A stretch of 34,714 bases of DNA from Mycobacterium colombiense (lineage in GTDB: Bacteria; Actinomycetota; Actinomycetes; Mycobacteriales; Mycobacteriaceae): assembly GCF_001672755.1 (NCBI RefSeq), contig NZ_LZKI01000058.1:1-34714 (forward strand), given 5' to 3'. A program made the position numbers and the translations under genes. Positions 15,101-24,724 of this stretch are shown here, piece by piece; position 1 is the stretch's first letter; each line of letters opens with the position of its first letter. The notes below the pieces were generated by a model. It saw only the letters and a list, made by a program, of their open reading frames with translations, searched no databases and was not told the DNA's origin.

Positions 15101-18100
15101 CGAGTTGGCGTTGCGGGCCGGCGACGAGGTCGGCTGCTCGGTGATCGAGGAGCTGACGCTGTCGGCGCCGCTGGTGGTGCCGGCGGCCGGGGTGGTGCAC
15201 GTGCAGGTCGTGGTGGCCGCGGCCGGCGACGAGGGTACACGCCCGGTTGCGATGTATTCGCGTGCCGCACAATCGGATTGGGTGTTGCACGCCGAGGGTG
15301 TGCTGAGTGACGTCGCGCCCGCACCGGCCGCCGACCTGTCGGTGTGGCCGCCGCTGGGCGCGGACGTGGTGGACGTGACCGGCGCGTACGACGACCTGGC
15401 GGTCCGCGGCTACGGGTACGGGCCGGCCTTTCGGGGCTTGCGGGCCGTATGGCGGAGGGGGACAGAGACTTTCGCCGAGGTGGAGCTTCCGCAACAGGCC
15501 GGGGTGTCGACCGCTGGGTTCGGCATCCATCCGGTGGTCCTGGATGCGGCGCTGCATGCGCTGGGCGTGGCCGACCAGCGACCCGAGACCGTCTTGCCGT
15601 TCTCGTGGCAGGGAGTGGGCCTGAACGCGGCCGGCGCGTCCCGGGTGCGGGTCAGGCTGGCGGCCGTCGGCGCCGGCGCCGTGTCGGTCGAGCTGGCCGA
15701 CTCCTCCGGGCTGCCGGTCCTGTCGGTGCGCGAGCTGGTGACGCGCGCCGTGTCGGCCGATCAGCTGACCGCGGCCGTGGCGGCCCGCTCCGGAAGCGGG
15801 GAGCTGCTCGACGGGGTGTGGTCACCGGTCTCGTTGCCCGGCAGCGGCGTTGCCGCGGACGTCACCGTCTGGGAGTCACCGCCCGCCGACTCGGGCGCGG
15901 TCACCTCGGTCTACCGGGCCACGCACGAGGCCCTGGGTGTGTTGCAGTCCTGGCTGGCGGGTGAGGCGGCCGGGGTTCTGGTGGTGCTGACCCACGGGGC
16001 GGTGGGGTCGGCGGACGAGGACGTCGCGGACCTGGCCGGTGCCGCGGTGTGGGGGTTGACGCGTTCGGCGCAGGCCGAGCACCCGGGCCGCGTGGTGCTG
16101 GTCGATACCGACGGAACGCTCGATGTCGCAACGGTGATCGCTTGTGGCGAGCCGCAATTGGTGGTGCGCGACGGCGTGGCCTACAGCGTCCGCCTGAAGC
16201 CGGCCGACCAGCGACCCCTGCTGCAGCTGCCCGACCCGCCGTCGGTGTGGCGGCTGGCCGCCGGCGATGCCGGGACACTCGAGGACTTGGCGGTGCAGGA
16301 ATACCCGCCGGCGGCACTGGAGGCCGGTCAGGTGCGGGTGAGCGTCGGTGCCGCCGGGGTGAACTTCCGCGATGTGCTGGTGGCGCTGGGCATGTACCCG
16401 GGTGTCGCACAGCTGGGCGCCGAGGGCGCGGGAATCGTCACCGAACTCGGCGCCGGCGTGACGGATTTGGCCGTCGGGGATTCGGTCATGGGGATCTTCG
16501 GGCTCGCCGGCTCCGAGGCCACCGTCGATCGCCGGTTGGTGACCCGGGTGCCGCGGGGCTGGTCGATGGCGCAGGCCGCCGCCGTGCCGGTGGTGTTCTT
16601 GACGGCCTATTACGGACTGTCGGTGCTGGCCGGCCTGCGCGCCGGGCAGCGGGTGCTGGTGCACGCCGCCACCGGCGGCGTCGGCATGGCCGCCGTGCAG
16701 CTGGCCCGGCATTGGGGCGCGGAGGTGTTCGCGACCGCCAGCCGCGGCAAGTGGGAAACCCTGCGCGCCATGGGATTCGACGAGACGCACATCGCGGATT
16801 CCCGCACCCTGGAGTTCGAGCAGAAATTCCCCGGCGACATGGACGTGGTGCTCAACTCCCTGGCGGGGGAGTTCAACGACGCGTCGTTGCGGCTGCTGGG
16901 GCCCGGCGGTCGCTTCATCGAAATGGGCAAGACCGATCTGCGTGACCCGGATGCCGTCGCCGCGGGCCATCCCGGGGTGACGTATCGCGCGTTCGATCTC
17001 ATGGAGGCCGGCCCCGGCCGGATCGCCGAGATGTTGGCGGAATTGATGGAGCTTTTCGCGAGCGGGGTCCTGAGGCCGTTGCCGGTCAAGGCATTCGACG
17101 CGCGCAGCGCGGCCGACGCCTACCGGTTTGTCAGCCAGGCCCGCCACATCGGCAAGGTCGTGCTCACTTTGCCGGACGGTCCCGCCGGCCTGGCCGGCGG
17201 GACCGCACTGATCACCGGCGGCACCGGCATGGCGGGTTCGGCGGTGGCGCGGCATCTCGTCGAGCGGCACCGGGTGCCCCACGTGCTGCTGGTCAGTCGC
17301 AGCGGTGAACGCGCCGACGGCATCGGCGAGCTGGCCGCCCAATTGCGCGAAAAGGGCGCATCGGTGTCCGTGGCGGCCTGCGATGTCGGCGACCGGGATG
17401 CGGTCGCGGCGTTGCTGGCGCAGGTGCCCGCGCAGTACCCGCTGCGCTCGGTGTTCCACGCGGCGGGCGTGCTCGACGACGCGGTGATCGCGTCGCTGAC
17501 GCCCGCCCGCATCGACACGGTGTTGCGGGCCAAGGTCGATGGGGCCTGGCATCTGCACGAGCTGACCCAAGGTCTGAATCTGTCAGCGTTCGTGGCGTTT
17601 TCGTCGATGGCGGGCATCGTCGGTGCGCCGGGCCAGGGGAACTACGCGGCGGCCAACAGCTTCCTCGACGCGCTGGCGGCGCACCGCCGCGCTCGCGGTC
17701 TGCCGGGCCTCTCGGTGGCCTGGGGGATGTGGGAAGAGACCTCGACGATGACCCAGCATCTCGGCGAGCGTGACAAGGCCAGGATGAGCCGGGCCGGGCT
17801 GAGCGCGTTGTCCACTCGGCAGGCGCTGGAGCTGCTCGATGCCGCGTTGCTCACCGAGCACCCGATGGTGGTGGGCACCCGGCTGGACCGGGCAGCGCTG
17901 GCGCACCACAGCGACACGCTGCCGCCGCTGCTGAGCCAGCTGGCCAGCCGCCCGGCCCGCCGGGTACTGGAACACACCGACATGGTGTCCCTGACGGGGC
18001 TGCGCGCGCGGCTCGAGGGCATGACCGCAGAGCAGCGGCACAGCGAACTGGTGGAATTGGTCTGCAGCAACGCGGCCACGGTACTGGGCCACAGCTCCGC

Positions 18101-18551
18101 GGACGTCAACGCCGACGATGCGTTCGGCGACCTCGGGTTCGATTCCCTGACCGCCGTCGAACTGCGTAACCGGCTGAAAATCGCTACCGGGCTTACCCTT
18201 TCGCCCACGCTGATCTTCGACCAGCCCACGCCGGGTGCGCTGGCCGAACACCTCGGTACCCAGCTGGCCGGCAGCGCTTCCGGCGCGACGGCTACGGCCG
18301 CCGCGCCGCCCGATCGCATGGGCCGCTTCAACGACATCGCCCGGGAACTGCAGGCGCTGCTCAACCAGCCCGATCTGAGCCCCCGCGACAAGGCGCAGCT
18401 CATCAGCCGGCTCGAAGGCCTGTTGACCACGGCGACCGGCCCGGCACCGGGCCCGCTGCTGGAGCACACCGAGGACGCGTTCGACGACGACATCTCCACC
18501 GCCACCGAGAGCCAGCTGTTCGCGATTCTCGACGACGAAGTCGGACCGTGA
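12192..18551 (+). CDS. pks8: Type I polyketide synthase, fully reducing module, intact Pks8/Pks17 orthologue
   Basis: This is a single 2119-residue frame with KS-AT-DH-ER-KR-ACP order. The N-terminus ([20 protein letters not shown]) is a docking coiled coil. Key residues are KS C203, AT S653 (GHSVGE) with HAFH at 750-753 (malonyl-type), DH H956 in the canonical [10 protein letters not shown] and D1118, ER GGVGMA near 1495, [10 protein letters not shown] near 1675 with S1805 and Y1818, and ACP S1985. The tail ends [15 protein letters not shown], almost the same as in Pks7. AAGGAG at 12181-12186 fixes the ATG at 12192; the frame is open further upstream but lies inside pks7. In M. tuberculosis this module is split into pks8 (KS through part of the reductive loop) and pks17. 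Here it is continuous. It overlaps pks9 by GTGA. Outside the AT it is highly similar to Pks7. Confidence 0.95.
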   Translation: MPGTSQHVDYLKRLTADLRRTRRRVAELEGQLREPVAVVGMACRYAGGVESPEDLWQLVIEGRDTVSDFPADRGWDVEGLYDPDPDAKGKMYTRQGSFLQDAGDFDAGFFGIGPSEALAMDPQQRMMLEICWEALERAGIDPFALRGSATGVFAGVIHAGYGGEVKGELEGYGLTGSTLSVTSGRVSYVLGLEGPAVSVDTACSSSLVSMHLAAQSLRSGECDLALAGGVTVMATPAAFVEFSRQRALAPDGRCKVYAGAADGTSWSEGAGVLVLERLADARRLGHPVLAVLRGTAVNQDGASNGLTAPNGPSQQRVIRAALANAGLTAADVDVVEGHGTGTVLGDPIEAQALLATYGQDRPAERPLWLGSIKSNIGHTSAAAGVAGVIKMVQAIRHGVMPKTLHVDVPSPHVDWSAGAVSLLTGPQPWPDHGGIRRAGVSSFGISGTNAHVIVEQAPAQLDSEAEPAAGESNPVIPWVVSARSPEALSGQAQRLLDRLGADAGVRAVDVGWSLATTRAAFEHRAVLVGADRAALTAGLAGLAAGRPDVGVLVGRTRAVGKRVFVFPGQGSQSLGMGAELYDRFPVFAQAFDEAVAAVDAHARLPLREVMWGSDPELLQSTEFAQPALFVVEIALAALWQSFGVTPDVVIGHSVGEIAAACVAGAVSLPDAARLVAARGRLMAGLPAGGVMVAVSATEAEVAGLLNGTVSIAAVNGPQSLVLSGERAAVGAVADRLAAGGARVHRLAVSHAFHSPLMEPMTGEFAAVAADVSAGQPRIALVSNLTGQLAGPDYGSVEYWVDHVRKPVRFIDGVQLAESLGAGVFLEVGPGAALTSAVEQSLTTDRATSVVTMAKGRPEVDSLLRAAGQLFTAGADVRWAAAFADRTAQRVELPTYAFVRRRFWLSSDSVGSANIASLGLAEAEHALLGAVVDRPDSGGVVLTGRLSIAAQPWLADHAVAGTVLFPGAGFVELALRAGDEVGCSVIEELTLSAPLVVPAAGVVHVQVVVAAAGDEGTRPVAMYSRAAQSDWVLHAEGVLSDVAPAPAADLSVWPPLGADVVDVTGAYDDLAVRGYGYGPAFRGLRAVWRRGTETFAEVELPQQAGVSTAGFGIHPVVLDAALHALGVADQRPETVLPFSWQGVGLNAAGASRVRVRLAAVGAGAVSVELADSSGLPVLSVRELVTRAVSADQLTAAVAARSGSGELLDGVWSPVSLPGSGVAADVTVWESPPADSGAVTSVYRATHEALGVLQSWLAGEAAGVLVVLTHGAVGSADEDVADLAGAAVWGLTRSAQAEHPGRVVLVDTDGTLDVATVIACGEPQLVVRDGVAYSVRLKPADQRPLLQLPDPPSVWRLAAGDAGTLEDLAVQEYPPAALEAGQVRVSVGAAGVNFRDVLVALGMYPGVAQLGAEGAGIVTELGAGVTDLAVGDSVMGIFGLAGSEATVDRRLVTRVPRGWSMAQAAAVPVVFLTAYYGLSVLAGLRAGQRVLVHAATGGVGMAAVQLARHWGAEVFATASRGKWETLRAMGFDETHIADSRTLEFEQKFPGDMDVVLNSLAGEFNDASLRLLGPGGRFIEMGKTDLRDPDAVAAGHPGVTYRAFDLMEAGPGRIAEMLAELMELFASGVLRPLPVKAFDARSAADAYRFVSQARHIGKVVLTLPDGPAGLAGGTALITGGTGMAGSAVARHLVERHRVPHVLLVSRSGERADGIGELAAQLREKGASVSVAACDVGDRDAVAALLAQVPAQYPLRSVFHAAGVLDDAVIASLTPARIDTVLRAKVDGAWHLHELTQGLNLSAFVAFSSMAGIVGAPGQGNYAAANSFLDALAAHRRARGLPGLSVAWGMWEETSTMTQHLGERDKARMSRAGLSALSTRQALELLDAALLTEHPMVVGTRLDRAALAHHSDTLPPLLSQLASRPARRVLEHTDMVSLTGLRARLEGMTAEQRHSELVELVCSNAATVLGHSSADVNADDAFGDLGFDSLTAVELRNRLKIATGLTLSPTLIFDQPTPGALAEHLGTQLAGSASGATATAAAPPDRMGRFNDIARELQALLNQPDLSPRDKAQLISRLEGLLTTATGPAPGPLLEHTEDAFDDDISTATESQLFAILDDEVGP

Positions 18552-21500
18552 CCTTGGCCTCGACAGACGTAGCGATCATCGGGCTGGCGTGCAGGTTCCC
18601 GGCCGCGGCCGGCCCCGGCGCGTTCTGGCGCCTGATCCGCGACGGGCGTGAGGCCACCCGGTTCGCCGGGGACGCGGGCGAATTCGATGCCGACTTCTTC
18701 AACCTGTCGCCGCGAGAGGCGAGCGCGATGGATCCGCGGCAACGACTGGCCCTGGAGCTGACCTGGGAGTTGTTCGAAGACGCCTTCCTGGTACCGGAAA
18801 CACTGCGAGGAGAACCGGTGTCGGTCTTCCTCGGGGCGATGACGGACGACTACGCCGCACTGACGCTGCGCGATCTCGCCGACAACCTGGACCACCACAC
18901 CTTCACCGGGATCAGCCGGGCGATGATCGCCAACCGCATCTCGTATGCCTTCGGGCTGCACGGACCCAGCATGACCGTCGATTCCGGCCAGTCGTCTTCT
19001 CTGGTGGCGGTGCACCTCGGCTGCGAAAGCGTGGCCACCGGCCAATCCGCGCTGGCCATCGCGGGCGGGGTCCACCTCAACCTGGCCGACGAAATCGGGA
19101 TGCTGGAAAGCGAATTCGGCGCGGTCTCGGTGACGGGTCACACGTATGCGTTCGATCAGCGCGCCGACGGCTACGTGCGTGGTGAAGGCGGCGGACTGGT
19201 CCTGCTGAAGCCCTTGCCGTCGGCGCTGGACGACGGTGACCGCATCCACGCGGTCATTCGCGGCGGCGCCGTCGGCAACGCCGGGCGCGGCGCGACCGCC
19301 CAGACCGTGCCGTCGGCGCACGGCGAAGCGGACGTGATCCGGCGCGCGCTCGCCGATGCCGGCCTGTGTGGCGGCGACATCGACTACGTCGAGGCGCACG
19401 GCACGGGGACCAAGGTCGGCGACGCGATCGAAGTGCAGGCGCTGGGGGAGATCTTCGCCGAGCGCGCCCAGGATCCGGTGCGGGTGGGGTCGGTCAAGAC
19501 CAACATCGGCCACGCCGGCGCCGCCGCGGGGATCGCGGGTCTGCTCAAGGCCGTACTGGCGATCGAACACGCCGCGATCCCGCCCAGCCTCAACTATGCC
19601 GAGCCCGAGGCTACCCTCAATCACGTTGGGCTACAGGTCAACTCCGCGCTGACACCGTGGCCGCCGGTGGATCGCCCGCGGCGGGCCGGGGTGTCCTCGT
19701 TCGGCATGGGCGGCACCAACGCGCACCTCATCGTCGAGCAGTTCGAGCAGCCCCACGCCCAGCCGGAATCACGGACCGCGGAATCGCCCGCGGATGCGGA
19801 CGAGGCACTGCCGTGGGTGCTGTCGGGCCGCTCCGAACAGGCGCTGGCCAACCAGGCGCGGCGGTTGTCGGCCTACCTGGCCGACCGAGCCGATCTGAGC
19901 CCCCTCGACGTCGCCTGGTCGTTGGTCGGCACCCGGACGGTGTTCGAGCACCGCGCAGTGGTGGTGGGCGGCGATCATGCGGCGCTGGCAACGGGTTTGG
20001 CGGCCCTCGCGGCGGGCGAGTCCCGGCCGGGCGTGGCGGTGGGCCGGGCCGGGTCTTTGGGGCCGTTGGGCAAAACGGCCTTTGTATTCCCGGGTCAGGG
20101 GTCGCAGTGGTTGGGGATGGGGCGGCAACTGTATGACCGGTTCGACGTGTTCGCCCGCGCCTTCGACGAGGCCGCCGCTGCCGTCGACGCTCATCTGCGG
20201 GTGCCGCTGCGTGAGGTGATGTGGGGCGCGGACCCGGAGTTGTTGCGTAACACCGAGTTTGCCCAGCCGGCGTTGTTCGTGATCGGCATCGCGCTGACGG
20301 CGTTGTGGCAGTCCTTCGGTGTGACACCGGATGTGGTGATGGGGCACTCGGTCGGCGAGATCACCGCGGCGTGCGTGGCAGGGGTGCTGACGCTCGCGGA
20401 TGCTTCGCTCATGGTGGTGGCGCGGGGACGGTTGATGGCCGGGCTGCCGGGCGGCGGCGTGATGGTGGCGGTCGGCGCCGCGGAGGCCGAGGTGGCCGGG
20501 TTGCTGAACGACGGGGTGAGCATCGCGGCGGTCAACGGCCCTGACGCGGTGGTGCTTTCGGGCGCGCAGGCACCGGTGGACGCGCTGGCGGATCGGCTGG
20601 CCCGGGAGGGCCGGCGCGTGCATCGGCTGGCGGTGTCGCACGCATTTCATTCACCGTTGATGCAGCCTATGGTGGCGGAGTTTTCCGCGGCGGTGGCCGG
20701 GATCGAGGTGGGGGAGCCGCGAATCGGGTTGGTGTCCAACGTGACCGGTCAGCCGGCGGGCGTCGGTTACGGTTCGCCGCAGTACTGGGCGGAGCATGTC
20801 GGCCGGCCGGTCCGGTTCTTCGAGGGCGTGCGGGCCGTTGAGGCGGCCGGCGCCCGTATCTTCGTGGAACTGGGTCCTGGTGCGGCCTTGACGGCGGCGG
20901 TGGACCAATCGCTGAGCGCCGAGCGGGCGGTCTCGGTGCCCAGCTTGGCCAAGGATTGGCCCGAGACGGAATCGCTGCTGGCCGCGGCCGGCCAATTGTT
21001 CACCCGCGGCCTCGACCCGAACTGGGCGGGTGTGTTCGCCGGGCTGAACGCCCGACGCGTCGAGTTGCCGACGTATGGCTTTGCGCGGCAGAGGTTTTGG
21101 CTGGGCGCCCAGGCTCCCGGCGCGACGGGGGCTCCGCCCGCGACGGCTCCTCGCACGCTCGACCTGGCGCACCGGCTGCTCGGACTGGCGCCCGACGACC
21201 AGCACCGCTTGCTGGTCGAGCTGGTCCGCGAACACGCGGCGGCGGTGTCGGGCCATCCGGACGGCCGCGCCATCGACCACGACCGCGCTTTCGGCGACCT
21301 CGGCTTCGACTCGATGATCGGGGTCGAGCTGCGCAACCGCCTCACCAGCCATACCGGCCTGGCTTTGTCGCGAACGCTGATCTTCGACTACCCGACGCCG
21401 GCCGCGCTGGCCGATCATCTTCGCCGGCAACTACTCCACGACGAGCCGGCGGAATCGGACGAGGAAAAGATTTGGTCGGCACTGCGCAAAATTCCGGTGC

Positions 21501-21664
21501 GCGAGCTTCGCAGAACGGGATTGCTCGAAAAACTTTTATTGCTCGCCGGCACGCCGGAAACGCCCGTCTCCGATGCCAATGCCGGCGCCGGCGACATCGA
21601 CGCCTTGAGTCCCGATGCGTTAATCGCGATGGCGCTCAGCTCGGCGGACGAGGACTCGGAATGA
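18548..21664 (+). CDS. pks9: Type I polyketide synthase loading-type protein KSQ-AT-ACP, Pks9 orthologue
   Basis: This 1038-residue protein has only KS (about 8-405), AT (about 510-835) and ACP (about 880-960) domains and no reductive domains. The KS active-site Cys is replaced by Gln: [12 protein letters not shown] places Q148 where Pks7 and Pks8 have Cys. The two KS histidines remain (H284 in HGTGT, H322 in NIGHAG). This is the KSQ signature of loading modules that decarboxylate malonyl-ACP to make an acetyl starter. The AT has S601 (GHSVGE) and HAFH at 698-701, so malonyl is predicted. The ACP serine is S922. There is no N-terminal docking segment, as expected for a first module, and a C-terminal helix ([10 protein letters not shown]) resembles docking tails. 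The GTG start overlaps the pks8 stop. The codon change is CAG for TGT, so a single sequencing error is excluded. Confidence 0.93.
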   Translation: MTLASTDVAIIGLACRFPAAAGPGAFWRLIRDGREATRFAGDAGEFDADFFNLSPREASAMDPRQRLALELTWELFEDAFLVPETLRGEPVSVFLGAMTDDYAALTLRDLADNLDHHTFTGISRAMIANRISYAFGLHGPSMTVDSGQSSSLVAVHLGCESVATGQSALAIAGGVHLNLADEIGMLESEFGAVSVTGHTYAFDQRADGYVRGEGGGLVLLKPLPSALDDGDRIHAVIRGGAVGNAGRGATAQTVPSAHGEADVIRRALADAGLCGGDIDYVEAHGTGTKVGDAIEVQALGEIFAERAQDPVRVGSVKTNIGHAGAAAGIAGLLKAVLAIEHAAIPPSLNYAEPEATLNHVGLQVNSALTPWPPVDRPRRAGVSSFGMGGTNAHLIVEQFEQPHAQPESRTAESPADADEALPWVLSGRSEQALANQARRLSAYLADRADLSPLDVAWSLVGTRTVFEHRAVVVGGDHAALATGLAALAAGESRPGVAVGRAGSLGPLGKTAFVFPGQGSQWLGMGRQLYDRFDVFARAFDEAAAAVDAHLRVPLREVMWGADPELLRNTEFAQPALFVIGIALTALWQSFGVTPDVVMGHSVGEITAACVAGVLTLADASLMVVARGRLMAGLPGGGVMVAVGAAEAEVAGLLNDGVSIAAVNGPDAVVLSGAQAPVDALADRLAREGRRVHRLAVSHAFHSPLMQPMVAEFSAAVAGIEVGEPRIGLVSNVTGQPAGVGYGSPQYWAEHVGRPVRFFEGVRAVEAAGARIFVELGPGAALTAAVDQSLSAERAVSVPSLAKDWPETESLLAAAGQLFTRGLDPNWAGVFAGLNARRVELPTYGFARQRFWLGAQAPGATGAPPATAPRTLDLAHRLLGLAPDDQHRLLVELVREHAAAVSGHPDGRAIDHDRAFGDLGFDSMIGVELRNRLTSHTGLALSRTLIFDYPTPAALADHLRRQLLHDEPAESDEEKIWSALRKIPVRELRRTGLLEKLLLLAGTPETPVSDANAGAGDIDALSPDALIAMALSSADEDSE

Positions 21665-21825
21665 TGAATTCGCCGCTGGCGGAGATGATTACGAGTACGC
21701 GGAGACTATCTAATACGACATATGTTGAATACGTTGGATTTTTGCAACACCGAACCGTACCGCATAAACTTTCGTGTTTAAGGGGAGCGTTTCTGCTGGT
21801 TGGCAATCAAGAAGGTAGAGCATGA
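21661..21825 (+). CDS. Possible 54-codon ORF filling the pks9-pks11 gap
   Basis: The frame begins ATGATG, overlapping the pks9 stop as ATGA, and its own TGA overlaps the pks11 ATG, again as ATGA. GAGGA at 21650-21654 lies six bases upstream of the first ATG. The peptide would begin [16 protein letters not shown] and end [11 protein letters not shown] recognise no domain. Against coding, the segment is much richer in A and T than its neighbours and uses codons rare in mycobacteria (AGA, CTA, TTA, TAT), and a promoter-like sequence lies inside it. It may be a coupling ORF, or simply an upstream region that happens to stay open. Confidence 0.25.
   Translation: MMNSPLAEMITSTRRLSNTTYVEYVGFLQHRTVPHKLSCLRGAFLLVGNQEGRA
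21742..21770 (+). promoter_or_regulatory. Candidate sigma-A-type promoter for pks11
   Basis: TTGCAA (21742-21747) and TAAACT (21765-21770) are spaced exactly 17 bases, each with four of six consensus matches, inside an unusually AT-rich stretch. A start near 21777 would give a leader of about 45 bases carrying AAGAAGG six bases before the pks11 ATG. This would let pks11 be expressed separately from pks7-pks8-pks9. Confidence 0.45.
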
Positions 21826-22883
21826 GCGTCATCGCGGGTGTTTTCGGCGCGTTGCCGCCACATCGGTATAGCCAGAGCGAAATCACCGACCAGCTCGTCG
21901 AGTTGCCGACGTTGAAGGAGCACGAAGAGGTCGTCCGGCGGCTGCACGCCGCCGCCAAGGTCAACAGCCGTCACTTCGTGCTGCCCCTCGAGCGCTACCA
22001 CGACCTCACCGACTTCAGCGCGACCAACGAGATCTTCATCGACAAGGCCCTGGAGCTGGGCTGCGACGCGCTGCTGGGCGCGCTCGACGAGGCCGGGCTG
22101 CAACCGCAAGACATCGACATGATCGCCACGACGACCGTCACCGGCATTGCGGTGCCGTCGCTCGACGCCCGGCTGGTGGGCCGGCTGGGCCTGCGCCCGG
22201 ACGTGCGCCGGATACCGATGTTCGGGCTGGGCTGCGCCGCCGGGGCCGGGGGCGTGGGCCGGCTGCACGACTACCTGCGCGGTGCGCCGGACGGCGTCGC
22301 CGCCCTGGTGTCGGTCGAGCTGTGTTCGCTCACCTTCCCGACGGTCAGGCCGACCGTGTCGGGACTGGTCGGCACCGCGATGTTCGGCGACGGCGCCGCG
22401 GCCGTCGTCGCGGTCGGCGACCGTCGCGCGGAGCAGCTGAATTCCGCCGGACCCGACATCCTGGCTTCGCGCAGCCGTCAGTACCCCGAATCGCTGCACA
22501 TTATGGGCTGGAACATCGGCTCGGACGGCATGCAGCTGGCGATGTCCCCGGAACTGCCGAAGGTGATCGACCGCTACCTGGCCGACGACGTGAACAGCTT
22601 CCTCGCCGCACACCGGCTGACCAAGGAAGACATCGGCGCCTGGGTTACCCACCCCGGCGGCCCCAAGGTCATCAACACGATCGCCACCAGCCTCGAACTG
22701 CCGCCGGAGGCGCAGGAACTGACGTGGCGCTCGCTCGGGGAAGTCGCCAACCTGTCGTCGGCGTCGGTGCTGCACATCCTGCGCGACACCATCGCCAAAC
22801 CGCCGCCCGGCGGCAGCCCCGGGCTGATGCTCGCGATGGGTCCCGGCTTCGGCTCCGAACTGGTGTTGCTGCGCTGGCACTGA
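21822..22883 (+). CDS. pks11: Type III polyketide synthase, Pks11 orthologue
   Basis: This 353-residue chalcone-synthase-like enzyme is paralogous to Pks10 in the same cluster and equal in length to M. tuberculosis Pks11. The catalytic triad is C138 (FGLGCAAG), H277 (VTHPGGPK) and N310 ([10 protein letters not shown]). It differs from the pks10 product around the active-site Cys and in the 23-35, 172-180 and 205-260 regions, so starter or extender choice may differ. M. tuberculosis Pks11 has been linked to methyl-branched alkylpyrones, which fits a role downstream of branched-chain type I modules. The ATG is preceded by AAGAAGG and by an AT-rich promoter-like region. It is the last + strand gene of the cluster and converges with the ABC-F gene 37 bases away; no P450 gene intervenes. 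Confidence 0.94.
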   Translation: MSVIAGVFGALPPHRYSQSEITDQLVELPTLKEHEEVVRRLHAAAKVNSRHFVLPLERYHDLTDFSATNEIFIDKALELGCDALLGALDEAGLQPQDIDMIATTTVTGIAVPSLDARLVGRLGLRPDVRRIPMFGLGCAAGAGGVGRLHDYLRGAPDGVAALVSVELCSLTFPTVRPTVSGLVGTAMFGDGAAAVVAVGDRRAEQLNSAGPDILASRSRQYPESLHIMGWNIGSDGMQLAMSPELPKVIDRYLADDVNSFLAAHRLTKEDIGAWVTHPGGPKVINTIATSLELPPEAQELTWRSLGEVANLSSASVLHILRDTIAKPPPGGSPGLMLAMGPGFGSELVLLRWH

Positions 22884-22889
22884 GCGCTT

Positions 22890-22907
22890 GGCCGCGTCGC
22901 GCCGGCC
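22890..22907. terminator. Weak hairpin between convergent genes
   Basis: GGCCGCG (22890-22896) can pair with CGCCGGCC (22900-22907) with one bulged base around a TCG loop. It lies in the 37-base gap between the stops of pks11 and the ABC-F gene. There is no T-run, so if it stops transcription it would not be a classical intrinsic terminator. GC-rich DNA produces such hairpins often by chance. Confidence 0.22.
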
Positions 22908-22920
22908 CGTCGCGCCCACC

Positions 22921-24702
22921 TCACTCGAGCAGCTCGGAGAGCTCCAGCCAGCGGCTCTCCGTCGCGGCCACCTCGTCTTCGAGCGCATGCAATTCCTGGG
23001 TGAGGCGGGTAACGCCGACGTGGTCGGACTGGTCGTGCGCGGCGAGTTCGTTGTGCTTGTCCTCGATCCGGTCCGCCAGCCGCGCGAGCTGGCGATCGAC
23101 CGAGGCCACCTCTTTCTCCGCGGCGCGGCGTTGCGCGCCGGACATCGCCTGGGGGGCGGGCTCGGACGGCCGCGTCGGTCCGGTGGCCGCCTCGCCGGTC
23201 CGCTGCTCGGCCAGTCGCAGGTATTCGTCGACACCGCCGGGCAGGTGTCGCAACCGGCCGTCGAGCACCGCGTACTGCTGATCGGTGACCCGCTCCAACA
23301 GGTAGCGGTCGTGCGACACGACGATCAGCGTGCCCGCCCACGAGTCGAGCAGGTCCTCCATCGCGGCCAGGGTGTCGGTGTCGACGTCGTTGGTCGGCTC
23401 GTCGAGCAGCAACACGTTGGGCTCGGACAACAGCGTGAGCATCAGCTGCAGCCGCCGCCGCTCCCCGCCGGAGAGATCCTCGACGCGGCCGGACAGCTGG
23501 CCGCGGCCGAACCCGAGCCGCTCCAGCAGCTGCGCCGGGGTGACCTCGCGGCCGTCGACCTGATAGCCCCCCTGCAGCCTGCCCAGCACGTCGGCGATCC
23601 GGTCGCCGCCGACCGCGGCCAGGGCGTCGCCCTGCTGATCGAGCACGGCCAGCCGCACGGTTTTGCCGCGCTTGACCCGTCCCGCGTCCGGCGTGATGGT
23701 GCCATCGATCAGCCCCAGCAGCGTCGACTTGCCGGCGCCGTTGGCCCCGACGATGCCGGTGCGCTCGCCGGGGGCGATCCGCCATTCGATGTCACGCAGC
23801 ACCGGGCGTCCGTCGAACGAGACCGACACGTCGAGCAGGTCGACCACGTCCTTGCCCAGCCGCGCGGTGGCCAGCTTGGCCAGCTCGACGGTGTTGCGCA
23901 GCGGCGGCACGTCGGCGATCAGCTGGTTGGCCGCCTCGATCCGGAACTTGGGCTTGGACGTCCGCGCCGGCGCCCCGCGGCGCAGCCACGCCAGCTCCTT
24001 GCGCATCAGGTTTTGCCGCTTGGCCTCGGCGACGGCGGCCATCCGGTCCCGTTCGACGCGTTGCAGGACGTAGGCCGCGTACCCGCCGTCGAACGGTTCG
24101 ACGATCCCGTCGTGCACCTCCCACGTGGTGGTGGCGACCTCGTCGAGAAACCAGCGGTCGTGGGTCACCAGCAGCAGTCCGCCGGTGTTGCGCGCCCAGC
24201 GTTGGCGCAAGTGGCTTGCCAGCCAGGTGATGCCCTCGATGTCCAGATGGTTGGTGGGCTCGTCGAGTGCGATGACATCCCATTCGCCCACCAGCAACCT
24301 GGCCAGCTGCACCCGGCGGCGCTGGCCGCCGGAGAGCGTGGCAACCGTTGCCTCCCAAGCGATGTCGGAGACCAGCCCGGCGACCACATCGCGGACCCGC
24401 GCGTCACCGGCCCACTGGTGTTCGGCCGCCTCGCCGACGAGCGTGTAGCCCACGCTGTGTTCCGGGTCCAGGGTGTCGGCCTGGCTCAGCGCGCCGACCC
24501 GCAGCCCGCTGCGCCGGGTGACCCGGCCGGAGTCGGGCCGCTGCTGGCCGGTCAGCAGCCGCAGCAGGCTGGATTTGCCGTCGCCGTTTCGCCCGACGAT
24601 GCCGATGCGGGCGCCGTCGTTGACCCCGAGCGTGATCGATTCAAAGACCACCCGAGTCGGATACTCGAGGTGTACGGCCTCAGCTCCAAGTAGGTGCGCC
24701 AC
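22921..24702 (-). CDS. ABC-F family ATPase, Uup-like (orthologue of split Rv1668c/Rv1667c)
   Basis: This 593-residue soluble protein has two ABC domains and no membrane segment, the ABC-F arrangement of ribosome-associated ATPases. Domain 1 has Walker A GRNGDGKSS at 37-45, signature LSGGQRRRVQLA and Walker B with DEPTNHLD. Domain 2 has Walker A GANGAGKST near 320, signature LSGGERRRLQL and DEPTNDVD. A charged coiled-coil tail (about 525-593) resembles that of Uup. It has been labelled a macrolide-transport ATP-binding protein in tuberculosis annotation, but without transmembrane partners a translation or ribosome-protection role is likelier. In M. tuberculosis the gene is broken into two frames; here it is whole. 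The start is GTG. TAGGGT at 24710-24715, seven bases upstream, could permit leaderless transcription. It follows the PAS-ANTAR gene by 22 bases. Confidence 0.93.
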   Translation of the reverse strand: MAHLLGAEAVHLEYPTRVVFESITLGVNDGARIGIVGRNGDGKSSLLRLLTGQQRPDSGRVTRRSGLRVGALSQADTLDPEHSVGYTLVGEAAEHQWAGDARVRDVVAGLVSDIAWEATVATLSGGQRRRVQLARLLVGEWDVIALDEPTNHLDIEGITWLASHLRQRWARNTGGLLLVTHDRWFLDEVATTTWEVHDGIVEPFDGGYAAYVLQRVERDRMAAVAEAKRQNLMRKELAWLRRGAPARTSKPKFRIEAANQLIADVPPLRNTVELAKLATARLGKDVVDLLDVSVSFDGRPVLRDIEWRIAPGERTGIVGANGAGKSTLLGLIDGTITPDAGRVKRGKTVRLAVLDQQGDALAAVGGDRIADVLGRLQGGYQVDGREVTPAQLLERLGFGRGQLSGRVEDLSGGERRRLQLMLTLLSEPNVLLLDEPTNDVDTDTLAAMEDLLDSWAGTLIVVSHDRYLLERVTDQQYAVLDGRLRHLPGGVDEYLRLAEQRTGEAATGPTRPSEPAPQAMSGAQRRAAEKEVASVDRQLARLADRIEDKHNELAAHDQSDHVGVTRLTQELHALEDEVAATESRWLELSELLE

Positions 24703-24724
24703 TGGGCCGACCCTACTGTCGCCG

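Noticed and set aside
22888..24693. 601-codon plus-strand frame opposite the ABC-F gene
   Set aside because: The minus strand encodes a complete ABC-F protein with both Walker and signature motifs; the opposite frame shows no recognisable domain.
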